NCBI GenBank assembly: GCA_039587475.1
Contig: JBDHIK010000091.1
Location: 1 to 11,964 of the forward strand
Source: N074bin45 sp039587475
GTDB lineage: Bacteria > Gemmatimonadota > Gemmatimonadetes > Gemmatimonadales > GWC2-71-9
Length of the DNA stretch: 11,964 nt
Direction: 5' to 3'
How positions within the stretch are numbered: position 1 is the first letter of the stretch; the number at the start of each line of letters is the position of its first letter. The translations under genes and the position numbers were made by a program. The notes beneath the pieces were generated by a model, which did no database searches, was not told the DNA's origin, and saw only the letters and a list, made by a program, of their open reading frames with translations. Shown in pieces: positions 1 through 6,288 of the stretch.

Positions 1-380
1 TGCATGACCCGCTCAACAGCGATGCCCAGAAGATGCTCGGCGAGGGCTATCGCCTGACCGAAAACCAGGAGAAGCTGCTGGAGATCTTTACCGCGATCAG
101 CGCGGCCCCTCTCACGGTGGACATCGTGTCGTTCGACCAGGCGGAGAACCAGGCGTCCCTGACCGCGCACCTCATCGGTCGGCAGCCGCAGGACGTGCAA
201 GGCGACGACATCCCGCCGGCGCCCGTCACGCTGCTGGTGGAATTCCTGAACGACGCCGGTGAGGTGGTCGCCAGCGAGGAAGTGACCTTGCCCGTGTTGG
301 CTCCCGAGGCGACGGATCAGGTGGTGGTCGAGGGTGCGGGTTCGGACATCACCTGGTGGCGCTACCGCCAGACTTCGTAA
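1..380 (+). CDS. C-terminal part of a protein with a TPR-like segment and a beta domain (5' truncated)
   Basis: The frame is open from the window edge (first full codon at position 3) to a TAA at 378-380, giving 125 residues of a longer protein. The visible part begins HDPLNSDAQKMLGEGYR, which resembles the end of a tetratricopeptide repeat (the DPLN.DA..LLG.AY pattern). A short helix (about residues 20-32) follows, then a beta-rich domain of about 90 residues containing VTLLVEFLNDAGEVVASEEV and ending in ITWWRYRQTS. That last domain looks like the small C-terminal beta domains (FxLyD-like) found on bacterial TPR or envelope proteins, but this is by eye only. An internal ATG at 33 is not taken as the start because the frame stays open and protein-like upstream of it. 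A strong hairpin follows the stop. The function is not recognised; a scaffold or envelope-associated role is a guess. Confidence 0.75.
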   Translation, partial: HDPLNSDAQKMLGEGYRLTENQEKLLEIFTAISAAPLTVDIVSFDQAENQASLTAHLIGRQPQDVQGDDIPPAPVTLLVEFLNDAGEVVASEEVTLPVLAPEATDQVVVEGAGSDITWWRYRQTS

Positions 381-388
381 CATGGGTG

Positions 389-424
389 GGTCCGGCCGTT
401 CGCGGCCGGGTCGGCCTTCTTCTC
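389..424 (+). terminator. Hairpin terminator with TTCG tetraloop
   Basis: A perfect 7-bp stem, CCGGCCG (392-398) and CGGCCGG (403-409), encloses the very stable loop TTCG (399-402). Two G-T wobble pairs and one G-C pair extend it to 389-412. A pyrimidine-rich stretch (ccttcttctc, 415-424) follows. It lies 8 bases after the upstream stop codon and 15 bases before the next start, where an intrinsic terminator is expected. The T-tract is interrupted by C residues, so termination may be partial, leaving some read-through into the lipoprotein gene. Confidence 0.6.
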
Positions 425-439
425 ATTCGACAGGAGAGC

Positions 440-1015
440 ATGGCAGTGTCAATCAAATCCCTGACCGCCCTTGGCGTCATCTCGGTGCTCGTGGCCGGAT
501 GTGGCTCCGGGGTCAAGTACAACCACGACTACGACCCGACGGCCGATTTTTCCAACCTCGAGACCTACGCCTGGGCCGAGCGTGTGCCGTCCGGAGATGA
601 CGACCCCCGGGTCTACAACGACATCACCATGCGCAAGATCAAGTTCGCCGTCGACAAGGCGCTTCAGGATCGGGGCATGCGGCTGGTAAACGCCAACCCC
701 GACATCTACGTCGCATGGCACGGCGCCATCAACGGCAAGATGAGCCTGCAGACCGTCAATTCAGGCTACGGGTACGGCTATGGCTGGTACGGAGGAATGG
801 GCATGGGGACGTCGACCACGTATGTGAACGAGTGGGACGAAGGCACCCTGCTCATCGACATCATCGATGGGCAAAAACAGGAGCTCATCTGGCGCGGCTC
901 GGCACAGGCCGAACTCAAAGACCATCAGGATCCGTCGACGGGGCAGGAGAGGCTGAACGAAGTCGTCGTCAACGTCCTCGCGGCCTTCCCACCTGGCGCT
1001 GCCGGAGGAAACTGA
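440..1015 (+). CDS. DUF4136 family lipoprotein
   Basis: This 191-residue protein opens with a lipoprotein signal peptide: a short basic start, a hydrophobic stretch and the lipobox LVAGC, so Cys21 is the likely lipidated residue. The mature part matches the DUF4136 pattern as I know it: VKYNHDYDPTADFSNLETYAW near the N-terminus, a central HGAINGKMSL strand, and EGTLLIDIIDGQKQELIWRG followed by a C-terminal helix (LNEVVVNVLAAFPP). A Tyr/Gly-rich loop (YGYGYGWYGGMGMG, about residues 112-125) interrupts the middle, as in many family members. The biochemical function of DUF4136 is unknown; these are envelope lipoproteins. AGGAG at 432-436 lies only 3 bases before the ATG at 440. A GTG at 446 is better spaced (9 bases) and would still keep the whole signal peptide, so the exact start is uncertain. 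The frame also extends to an ATG at 356 inside the preceding gene, which would put the signal peptide internally, so it was rejected. Confidence 0.88.
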   Translation: MAVSIKSLTALGVISVLVAGCGSGVKYNHDYDPTADFSNLETYAWAERVPSGDDDPRVYNDITMRKIKFAVDKALQDRGMRLVNANPDIYVAWHGAINGKMSLQTVNSGYGYGYGWYGGMGMGTSTTYVNEWDEGTLLIDIIDGQKQELIWRGSAQAELKDHQDPSTGQERLNEVVVNVLAAFPPGAAGGN

Positions 1016-1037
1016 CCGACCGACTACGCCCTGCTGG

Positions 1038-1094
1038 GGTGCCCCGACCACCTGCTCGCCAGACGAGCAGGGCAGCGCCTGTGGTGGGGGCACC
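1038..1094. other. Long imperfect stem-loop in convergent intergenic region
   Basis: Bases 1038-1051 (ggtgccccgaccac) pair with 1081-1094 (gtggtgggggcacc) at 13 of 14 positions; the mismatch is G1046/G1086. Stacked inside is a perfect 7-bp stem, CTGCTCG (1052-1058) with CGAGCAG (1064-1070), closing a 5-base loop. Ten unpaired bases (1071-1080) sit on the 3' side. A competing 8-bp pairing is also possible: GCCCTGCT (1028-1035) with AGCAGGGC (1066-1073). It begins 22 bases after the DUF4136 stop. It could serve as a terminator or mRNA-stabilising structure, perhaps in both directions, but no T-tract is present. A recombination site or repeat element is another possibility. Confidence 0.5.
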
Positions 1095-1124
1095 GTTATG
1101 GTTCCCAGGGCCCCTCGAACGGGG

Positions 1125-1154
1125 TTGCCAGGCTGATGAGCGACAGGGCATATT
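1125..1154 (+). promoter_or_regulatory. Probable sigma70 promoter of the truncated tRNA-Gly
   Basis: A -35-like TTGCCA (1125-1130) is followed by an 18-base spacer and a -10-like CATATT (1149-1154). The tRNA-like sequence starts at 1164, which would leave the very short leader typical of bacterial tRNA genes. The hexamers match consensus only partly, but their placement exactly in front of a tRNA 5' end strengthens the call. Confidence 0.45.
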
Positions 1155-1163
1155 TGTGGCCCT

Positions 1164-1196
1164 GCGGGCGTAATTCAGGGGTAGAATGCCAGCTTC
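1164..1196 (+). pseudogene. 5' half of a tRNA-Gly (probably anticodon CCC), truncated in the anticodon loop
   Basis: The sequence has tRNA elements in the correct order and spacing: the 5' acceptor strand GCGGGCG (1164-1170), the TA linker, D-stem strands ATTC (1173-1176) and GAAT (1184-1187) around the loop AGGGGTA, a single G, the 5' anticodon strand CCAGC (1189-1193), and the loop start TTC (1194-1196). The acceptor strand and TTC loop start match the family of E. coli glyU tRNA-Gly(CCC) as I remember it. After 1196 the expected CCAA, the 3' anticodon strand GCTGG and a proper T arm are missing. The next bases are GAT and the palindrome CCACGTGG (1200-1207), then the end of the minus-strand lipoprotein gene, whose stop is at 1215-1217. 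A full tRNA cannot fold here. It is therefore a remnant or displaced half, or an assembly junction. A 6-bp inverted repeat (1144-1149 with 1159-1164) overlaps its 5' edge. Confidence 0.65.
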
Positions 1197-1214
1197 GATC
1201 CACGTGGTTCGGGG

Positions 1215-1814
1215 TTACGCCCCGGGCGGAATCGCTGCGGCAATCTCCGACGCGAGGTCGGCGATGACCCGACTCTGAGCCGCCACCAAGTCCTCGGGCG
1301 TGCCGCCCCCGGCCTGCTGCGTCAGACTGGACTCCCGTCGCACCACGACCTGCCGGGTCTCTCCATCCACCACGCGCCAGACGGCCCGAAGGTCGACCTC
1401 TCCGGTGCTGCTGCCTTCGAACCGGGTGACGTCCACTTCGATCGCGTAGTCCACGCTCCTGCTACTGCTCCAGGGGAACGTCCGCACACGCGCCGCACCC
1501 GTGGCACGCTGCAGTTCCTCCCTGAGGACCCGGCTGAAGCCGGCCTCGAGCGTTTCGGCCCACCGATTGGTTTCCGACACGTGGACTTCGAACTCGGTCT
1601 GGCGCGTTACCATCTGGGGACGCCGCAGGTAGGCGGGCAGGCCGATAGGCCCCAGCCCGAGCCGCAGTTCACTGGTGCGGTCCGGCGCGGCATCCCCCTG
1701 GGAGGCCAGGACGTAGAACTGGGTCGGATCATCCTTGGGAGACAAGGCACACCCCACCGCCATCAGTCCCAGGGCGACCAGGGGGGCCAAACGAGCGAGC
1801 GGAGTACGCATCAT
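1215..1814 (-). CDS. PqiC-type ABC-transport auxiliary lipoprotein (DUF330 family)
   Basis: This 199-residue protein has a lipoprotein signal: a basic N-terminus, a hydrophobic run and the lipobox LMAVGC, so Cys22 is the likely lipidated residue. The mature start (LSPKDDPTQFYVLAS) is the usual opening of the ABC_trans_aux/PqiC family. The segments LRLGLGPIGLPAYLRRPQMVTR, NRWAETLEAGFSRVLREEL and YAIEVDVTRFEG, then a final amphipathic helix, follow the family order. Members partner MCE proteins (PqiB, MlaD) and are thought to act at the inner face of the outer membrane. This gene is last in the operon; its ATG overlaps the upstream TGA (1811-1814), suggesting translational coupling. A second ATG at 1811 is better spaced (7 bases) from the GAGG ribosome-binding site. 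A 5-bp hairpin (1210-1224) spans its stop codon. Confidence 0.88.
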   Translation of the reverse strand: MMRTPLARLAPLVALGLMAVGCALSPKDDPTQFYVLASQGDAAPDRTSELRLGLGPIGLPAYLRRPQMVTRQTEFEVHVSETNRWAETLEAGFSRVLREELQRATGAARVRTFPWSSSRSVDYAIEVDVTRFEGSSTGEVDLRAVWRVVDGETRQVVVRRESSLTQQAGGGTPEDLVAAQSRVIADLASEIAAAIPPGA

Positions 1815-2788
1815 TTTTCCTCGGGTTTGCCGCGAAGGATGGAGGAGGGGTTGCGTTGCAGGTATTCCGTGAGCGCGGTCGTGGCCCGGGCAGAAGCCGC
1901 CAGATCCCGCATCAGGAGGCTCAGTTGCACCGCAAGGGGCGATTCGGGATCGACCAGATCCCTGACGGTGCCAAAGCTCGCTTCCGCGGCCCGCAGCGTC
2001 TCCTGCACCTGATCGCTGGTGGCCAGCAAAGCGTGCTGCACCGGCACCATCGTGGTGTCGAGGTCCTGGGCCAACCGGGTGAAGGCCGCGAGGGTGGAGT
2101 CCATGCGCACGACCACCTCGGGGAGATCGTTGAGCGCCGTCCGGAGCCCGGGCGACGCAACGACGGCCGTCAGACTGTCGAAGGTCTCCTGGATGGCCTG
2201 CAGCGTGCTCGCCAGCTTCAGGTCGCCGATCTCCCGCAGGACGCGTGTGACGTCGTCCTGGATGGCCGTGAGATTGAGGCCGGTGACCACCGTGGGGATC
2301 TCTTGGTACGGCACCAGGGGATCGTTGAGCCGATTGTCCTCGGCGTCCGTGTAGATGTCCAGTTCGATGTAGCGCCGCCCCGTCACGAAGCTCTCGACCT
2401 TCAACTCGGCTCGGAAACCCAGGTCGATGAGGCGCTCAATGGAATCGGGGTTGCTGATCATCACGGCGGTCGCACCACGCTGCGTCAGGCGCTTCTCATC
2501 GATGAAGAAGATGACCGGAATGCCCGGACCGGTGCCATCCGCCGTGCGGTCGCGCGTACTGACGTTGGCGATGTCGATGCGGACGTCGCGGACCGCGCCG
2601 ATCTCCACGCCGCGGAACTTGACCGGCGCCCCGACACGAAGCCCGGCCACGTTGCCATCGAAGAACAGAATGAAGTCGTGGGTCTTGCTGAAGAGCTGCC
2701 CCGAGGCAAACACGACGATGCTCGACACGAGGAGGGCGATCGCGACCAGCACGAAGGCGCCGACGAGTTTGGGACTGGCCTTAGCCAT
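1811..2788 (-). CDS. mlaD: MlaD/PqiB-type MCE domain protein
   Basis: This 325-residue protein has one N-terminal membrane anchor (about residues 8-29, AFVLVAIALLVSSIVVFASG), then a single MCE domain (about 36-146) with the hallmark GLRVGAPVKFRGVEIGAVRDV and the closing RRYIELDIY. A long helical C-terminal region (about 170-312) follows. Such proteins form hexameric rings in the periplasm that pass lipids between membranes; the helical parts can form a tube or needle. The tail, YLQRNPSSILRGK, resembles the ends of PqiB/MCE proteins that work with PqiC-type lipoproteins, and one is encoded next door. GAGGAGG lies 5 bases before the ATG. The start overlaps the end of the ATPase gene by 8 bases. 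With one MCE domain it is MlaD-like in the core and PqiB-like at the tail; the symbol is given on family grounds. Confidence 0.9.
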   Translation of the reverse strand: MAKASPKLVGAFVLVAIALLVSSIVVFASGQLFSKTHDFILFFDGNVAGLRVGAPVKFRGVEIGAVRDVRIDIANVSTRDRTADGTGPGIPVIFFIDEKRLTQRGATAVMISNPDSIERLIDLGFRAELKVESFVTGRRYIELDIYTDAEDNRLNDPLVPYQEIPTVVTGLNLTAIQDDVTRVLREIGDLKLASTLQAIQETFDSLTAVVASPGLRTALNDLPEVVVRMDSTLAAFTRLAQDLDTTMVPVQHALLATSDQVQETLRAAEASFGTVRDLVDPESPLAVQLSLLMRDLAASARATTALTEYLQRNPSSILRGKPEEK

Positions 2789-3548
2789 CGTCGCCTCCTC
2801 GCGTCAGAAACCGACGCACGGTCGGGTTGTCGGAGCGGTCACGCAGCTCGGTCGGTGGGCCGCTGGCGATCATGGTTCTCGTCTCGGCATCGAGGAAGAT
2901 GCTGTTGTTGGCGATAGCAAAGATACTCGGCAGTTCATGGGTCACAATGACGACCGTGGTATTGAGGCTGTCCCGCAACTCCACGATCAATTCGTCGAGC
3001 AGCCGGGAACTGATGGGATCGAGGCCCGCCGAAGGCTCGTCGATGAACAGAATGTACGGATCCAGGGCCATGGCCCGGGCCAGGCCGGCCCGCTTGCGCA
3101 TGCCGCCACTGATGTCCGACGGGTAGTAGTTCTCGAAGCCGCCCAGGCCGACGAGCGCGAGCTTGACGGCAGCGACGTCCCGGATCGCCTCGGGCGACAG
3201 ATCGGTGAACTCGCCCAGCGGCAGGCCGATGTTCTCGGCCAGCGTCATGGAACTCCACAGGGCACCTCCCTGATAGAGCACGCCGAAGCGCCTGAGCATG
3301 GCGTTCCGGTCTTCCGGACTGGCGCCGGTGAAATCCATGTCTCCGTAGAAGATCTGCCCGGTCGACGGAAGGAGGAGACCGATCAGGTGCCGCAACAGCG
3401 TGCTCTTGCCACAGCCGCTACCGCCCATGACGGCGAAGATGTCGCCGGGGTGGACGTCGAACGTGAGGTCGCGCTGGAGCACGAAGTCTCCAAACGCCAT
3501 GGTCATGTTCCGGACCGAAATCACCGGGCTGCCATTGGCGTCAGGCAT
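2781..3548 (-). CDS. mlaF: MlaF-type ABC transporter ATPase
   Basis: This 255-residue cytoplasmic ATPase powers lipid transport through the MlaE permease. Visible motifs are Walker A GGSGCGKST (residues 42-50), the Q-loop Gln93 (VLYQGGALWSS), the signature SGGMRKRAGLARAMA (about 147-161), Walker B ILFIDEP (166-172) with the D-loop SAGLDP, and the switch His204 (IVTHEL). The SGGM.KR signature is characteristic of MlaF-type rather than general ABC ATPases. The chosen ATG at 3548 gives a normal MlaF length and lies 4 bases after the mlaE stop. The frame extends upstream to 3602, but that would overlap mlaE and add an 18-residue Cys-rich tail that does not fit the family. No strong ribosome-binding site precedes 3548, so coupling to mlaE translation is likely. 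It ends in TAA inside the start of the MCE gene. Confidence 0.93.
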   Translation of the reverse strand: MPDANGSPVISVRNMTMAFGDFVLQRDLTFDVHPGDIFAVMGGSGCGKSTLLRHLIGLLLPSTGQIFYGDMDFTGASPEDRNAMLRRFGVLYQGGALWSSMTLAENIGLPLGEFTDLSPEAIRDVAAVKLALVGLGGFENYYPSDISGGMRKRAGLARAMALDPYILFIDEPSAGLDPISSRLLDELIVELRDSLNTTVVIVTHELPSIFAIANNSIFLDAETRTMIASGPPTELRDRSDNPTVRRFLTRGGDDG

Positions 3549-3552
3549 CAGG

Positions 3553-4689
3553 CTACCACCCCAGGAGGTAGAACACGAACGAAAACACGCCGGCGGCCGC
3601 AATGATCCAGACCACTCCGGTCACGACGGCCGACGTGGCGGCGCTGCCGACTGCACCGGCGCTTCGACCGGATTGGGTGCCACGCAGGCAACCCGCCACC
3701 GCGATGAGGACCCCGTACGTGGCCCCCTTGAACAGGCCCCCCAGCAAGTGTGTGGTACTGATGGCGCCGACGGTCTGCTGGATGTAGGCCGTGAAGGAAA
3801 GGTCCAGCATGCTGACCCCCACGAGCATGCCACCGATGATCCCCACCGCGTCCGCAAACAACGTGAGGAGCGGCATCATGGCCACGAGGGCCACCATCCG
3901 GGGCAGAACCAGGAACTCCATGGGATCGATGCCCATGGTGACCAGCGCGTCGATCTCCTCGTTGACCTTCATCGTTCCCAACTGCGCGGCGTACGCGGCC
4001 CCGCTCCGGCCGGCCATGACAATGGCGGTGATCAGCGCTCCCATGTCCCGCACCATGGCGATGCCGACCAGGTCCGCCACGTAGATCGCGGCACCGAACT
4101 GCTGCAGCTGGATGGCGCTCACGAAGGCCAGAATCAACCCGAGGAGGAAGGCAACCAGGGTGACGATGCCCAGGGCCTCAACACCCGCTTGCTGCAGCAG
4201 CAGCACCAGGTCCGACCGCCGGTACCGGGCCCGGCCCCGGAAGAACTTGGCGACGGCAATGACGGATTGTCCCAGGAAATCGATCGTCTCCCCGGCGGAC
4301 GCCTTGGCGGACAGGGTCGTGAGCCCGATCCAGTCGACCACGCCGTACTCCTCGGCCTCGTCCCTGGCGTCGGTCTTCTCGGGCACGGCTTCCGCCAGGC
4401 GCACCAGGCGCTGCAGGCCTTCTGGCAAGCCTCCGAGGTCCACGGCGGCACCGGCCACCTTCGCTGCCGAGGAGACCTGGAGCACGACCGTCAGCGCAGA
4501 CGTGTCCCAATCTTCGAGGCCGGAGGCGTCGAACCCCACGCTCCCACCTGAGCCATCCACCTCGCGCAACAGGGCATCCGCCAGAGGCTGCCCCCCCTGG
4601 AGCGACCAGGCGCCGGCAAGGCGCACGACCAAAGAACCGTCCGGCTGGCGGTCGGCGGTGAGCTGTGCGGTGGGGGCCGTGCTGGTCAC
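3553..4689 (-). CDS. mlaE: STAS-MlaE fusion: lipid ABC transporter permease
   Basis: This 378-residue protein has two parts. Residues 1 to about 105 form a STAS-like domain (LVVRLAGAWSLQGG near the start, then VGFDASGLEDWDTSALTVVL, with Ser64 at the position often phosphorylated in anti-sigma antagonists). This corresponds to the separate MlaB subunit of E. coli, which binds MlaF. Residues from about 135 to the end are an MlaE permease with the family signature AGRSGAAYAAQLGTMKVNEEIDALVTMGIDP (225-255, read here as three joined motifs) and about five hydrophobic segments ending in VFSFVFYLLGW. The start is a GTG at 4689, preceded closely by GAGG; no better upstream start exists in frame. It is the first gene of the operon. 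STAS-MlaE fusions occur in several bacterial groups, so the architecture is uncommon but known. Confidence 0.92.
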   Translation of the reverse strand: MTSTAPTAQLTADRQPDGSLVVRLAGAWSLQGGQPLADALLREVDGSGGSVGFDASGLEDWDTSALTVVLQVSSAAKVAGAAVDLGGLPEGLQRLVRLAEAVPEKTDARDEAEEYGVVDWIGLTTLSAKASAGETIDFLGQSVIAVAKFFRGRARYRRSDLVLLLQQAGVEALGIVTLVAFLLGLILAFVSAIQLQQFGAAIYVADLVGIAMVRDMGALITAIVMAGRSGAAYAAQLGTMKVNEEIDALVTMGIDPMEFLVLPRMVALVAMMPLLTLFADAVGIIGGMLVGVSMLDLSFTAYIQQTVGAISTTHLLGGLFKGATYGVLIAVAGCLRGTQSGRSAGAVGSAATSAVVTGVVWIIAAAGVFSFVFYLLGW

Positions 4690-4750
4690 GAGCCTCTGGA
4701 GTTGGGGGTGAGCACGATTGCGGACTGAGGACGATCCATGGCTGGCCCGT

Positions 4751-4778
4751 AATGTACGGCACCCTCGCCCAGGAGCAA
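4751..4778 (-). promoter_or_regulatory. Candidate promoter for the mlaE-F-D lipoprotein operon
   Basis: On the minus strand, TTGCTC (4778-4773) is followed by a 16-base spacer and TACATT (4756-4751, 4 of 6 matches to TATAAT). It would give a 5' leader of roughly 55 bases before the GTG at 4689. The -35 box is weak, so this is a candidate only. Confidence 0.3.
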
Positions 4779-4820
4779 CCGGGGCGGTGCCTTCACAAGA
4801 GGCTCAAGTGACGGCCCCCC

Positions 4821-4849
4821 TTCCATTTGGCTGGAATGGGCGGTAAAGT
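4821..4849 (+). promoter_or_regulatory. Dyad and weak promoter-like site upstream of nhaA
   Basis: A perfect dyad TTCCA-N6-TGGAA (4821-4836) lies in the divergent intergenic region. Eight bases downstream is TAAAGT (4844-4849), a 4-of-6 match to a -10 box; no good -35 sits 16-18 bases before it, and the dyad occupies that place. This arrangement would suit an activator-dependent or repressible promoter for nhaA and the efflux genes. A second inverted repeat, GGCGGT (4839-4844) with ACCGCC (4854-4859), overlaps the -10. The rest of the 232-base gap (4690-4921) shows nothing else I can support. Confidence 0.25.
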
Positions 4850-4921
4850 AGCAACCGCCTCGCAGGTCCCCACGCGGATTGCCCAAGCCCCGCCACGCAC
4901 GAGAAGGAATCGAAGAGTCAC

Positions 4922-6244
4922 ATGGCCACACCCGACAGCAACGGGCGAGACGTAGGGATGTTCCAGCAGTTCTTCCGGTGGGAGGCCGCCGGAGGGGTGG
5001 TGCTCCTGTTCTGCGCCATCATCGCGCTGGTGTGGGCCAACTCCCCGTGGGCCGACAGCTATTTCGGGCTCGCCAAGACCTACATCGGCGTTTCCTGGGG
5101 CGACCAGGTTTTCCGCTTGTCGCTGAGTCACTGGATCGGCGACGGATTGATGGTGATCTTCTTCTTCGTCGTCGGCCTGGAAATCAAGCGGGAATTGGTG
5201 GTCGGCCAGCTGTCGTCCTTCCAGCAGGCTGTCCTCCCGGTGAGTGCGGCGATCGGGGGGATGGTGGTGCCCGCCGCGCTGTACGCGGCCGTCAACATCG
5301 GTGGGGAAGGGGCCAGCGGCTGGGGAATCCCGATGGCCACCGACATCGCCTTCGCGTTGGGCATCCTTGCGCTTCTGGGCAATCGGGTCCCGGTCGGCCT
5401 CAAGGTGTTCCTCACCGCGCTCGCCATTGCCGACGATCTCGGCGCCGTCTTGGTGATCGCACTATTCTACACCGAGCAGGTGTCCCTCATGGCCCTGGGG
5501 GTGGGCGTCGTCCTGTTGGTGCTCATCGCCGTGGCGGGGCGTCGCGGAGTGCGGAGCACCTCGGTGTACCTCATTCTGGCCATCGGCGTGTGGGCGGCGG
5601 TACTGGCCTCCGGTGTCCACGCCACCATTGCGGGCGTGCTGTTGGCGCTGGTGGTGCCCGTCAAGGCGGCTCTCGAGCCGCGTGAGTTCCTCGATCGCAC
5701 CAAACGACGGCTGACTGAGCTCGAGGAGGCGGAACTGACCCGCGACAGCATGGTGGCCGACAAGGAACAACTCCATGCCCTTGACGACATGTACCTGGCC
5801 GTCGAGGACATGCGGCCGGCCGGCATCAGCCTGGAACATCTCCTGCACCCCGTCCAGGCGTTCCTGATCCTGCCGCTGTTTGCGTTGTTCATGGCTGGCG
5901 TGCCGTTGGGGGGAGACACCATGGCCGGGTTCCCCAGCATGCTCAGCCTGGGCGTGATCCTAGGCCTCGTACTCGGCAAGCCTCTGGGCATTGCCCTCTT
6001 CATCTGGTTGGCCGTCAAGGTTGGCTTGGGCCAGCGCCCTCCCGACTTGACGTGGGCCCGTATTGTCGGCCTGGGCGCGCTCGCAGGGGTCGGGTTCACC
6101 ATGTCGATCTTCATCAGTAATCTGGCGTTCCAGGATGAGGCCTTGATCGGGCAGGCCAAGCTGGGCGTCCTGGTGGCGTCCGTCATTGCCGGTGCGGTCG
6201 GATTCGTCATCTTAAAGCGATCCTTGCCGGTGGCAGCCGAGTGA
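4922..6244 (+). CDS. nhaA: Na+/H+ antiporter NhaA
   Basis: This 440-residue inner-membrane antiporter exchanges cytoplasmic Na+ (or Li+) for external protons. Family hallmarks are all present: FFFVVGLEIKRE (80-91), PMATDIAFALGILALLGNRVP (Thr140 and Asp141, equivalent to E. coli Thr132/Asp133), KVFLTALAIADDLGAV (Asp171-Asp172, the ion-binding pair equivalent to Asp163/Asp164), GKPLGIALF (Lys353, equivalent to Lys300) and GFTMSIFISNLAF near the C-terminus. It is about 50 residues longer than E. coli NhaA. The extra length is a charged, mostly helical cytoplasmic loop at about 250-305. The usual NAGV motif reads MAGV (324-327). A weak GAAGGA lies 13 bases before the ATG. The next gene starts 44 bases downstream in the same direction, so co-transcription with the efflux genes is likely. 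Confidence 0.96.
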   Translation: MATPDSNGRDVGMFQQFFRWEAAGGVVLLFCAIIALVWANSPWADSYFGLAKTYIGVSWGDQVFRLSLSHWIGDGLMVIFFFVVGLEIKRELVVGQLSSFQQAVLPVSAAIGGMVVPAALYAAVNIGGEGASGWGIPMATDIAFALGILALLGNRVPVGLKVFLTALAIADDLGAVLVIALFYTEQVSLMALGVGVVLLVLIAVAGRRGVRSTSVYLILAIGVWAAVLASGVHATIAGVLLALVVPVKAALEPREFLDRTKRRLTELEEAELTRDSMVADKEQLHALDDMYLAVEDMRPAGISLEHLLHPVQAFLILPLFALFMAGVPLGGDTMAGFPSMLSLGVILGLVLGKPLGIALFIWLAVKVGLGQRPPDLTWARIVGLGALAGVGFTMSIFISNLAFQDEALIGQAKLGVLVASVIAGAVGFVILKRSLPVAAE

Positions 6245-6274
6245 CTCGGTCGTCCCCGCAGTGGTGTGCTTCGT

Positions 6275-6282
6275 GGAAGGAG
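6275..6282 (+). promoter_or_regulatory. Ribosome-binding site that decides the start of the TolC fusion gene
   Basis: GGAAGGAG lies 6 bases before the ATG at 6289. It is the strongest Shine-Dalgarno match in the window and supports this start over the in-frame GTG at 6241, which overlaps the nhaA stop and would place 16 extra residues before the signal peptide. Confidence 0.7.
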
Positions 6283-6288
6283 CTGTTG

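Noticed and set aside
1111..1124. Hairpin CCCC-N6-GGGG as a terminator for the minus-strand operon
   Set aside because: It is only a 4-bp stem without a following T-tract in either direction; the larger 1038-1094 structure is the better candidate.
1164..1235. A complete, functional tRNA gene
   Set aside because: A T-stem-like pairing (CGTGG, loop, TTACG at about 1203-1219) can be drawn, but its loop lacks the conserved TTCRA pattern. The 3' anticodon strand is missing and the acceptor 3' strand does not pair properly. Only the 5' half is genuine.
3549..3602. An upstream extension of the MlaF-type ATPase by 18 residues
   Set aside because: It would overlap the end of the permease gene, has no ribosome-binding site, and the added residues do not resemble MlaF N-termini.
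1856..4551. Three long plus-strand open frames (about 350-390 codons each) opposite the lipid-transport operon
   Set aside because: Their translations are rich in Arg, His, Gly and Gln with no domain pattern. They mirror the well-supported minus-strand genes and are typical GC-rich antisense shadows.
4850..4921. A lithium/sodium-type riboswitch upstream of nhaA (nhaA-I or nhaA-II motif)
   Set aside because: Such RNAs are known upstream of nhaA genes, but the ~70-base leader shows only a short GGCGGT/ACCGCC hairpin and nothing I can match to those motifs. A covariance-model search of 4750-4921 would settle it.
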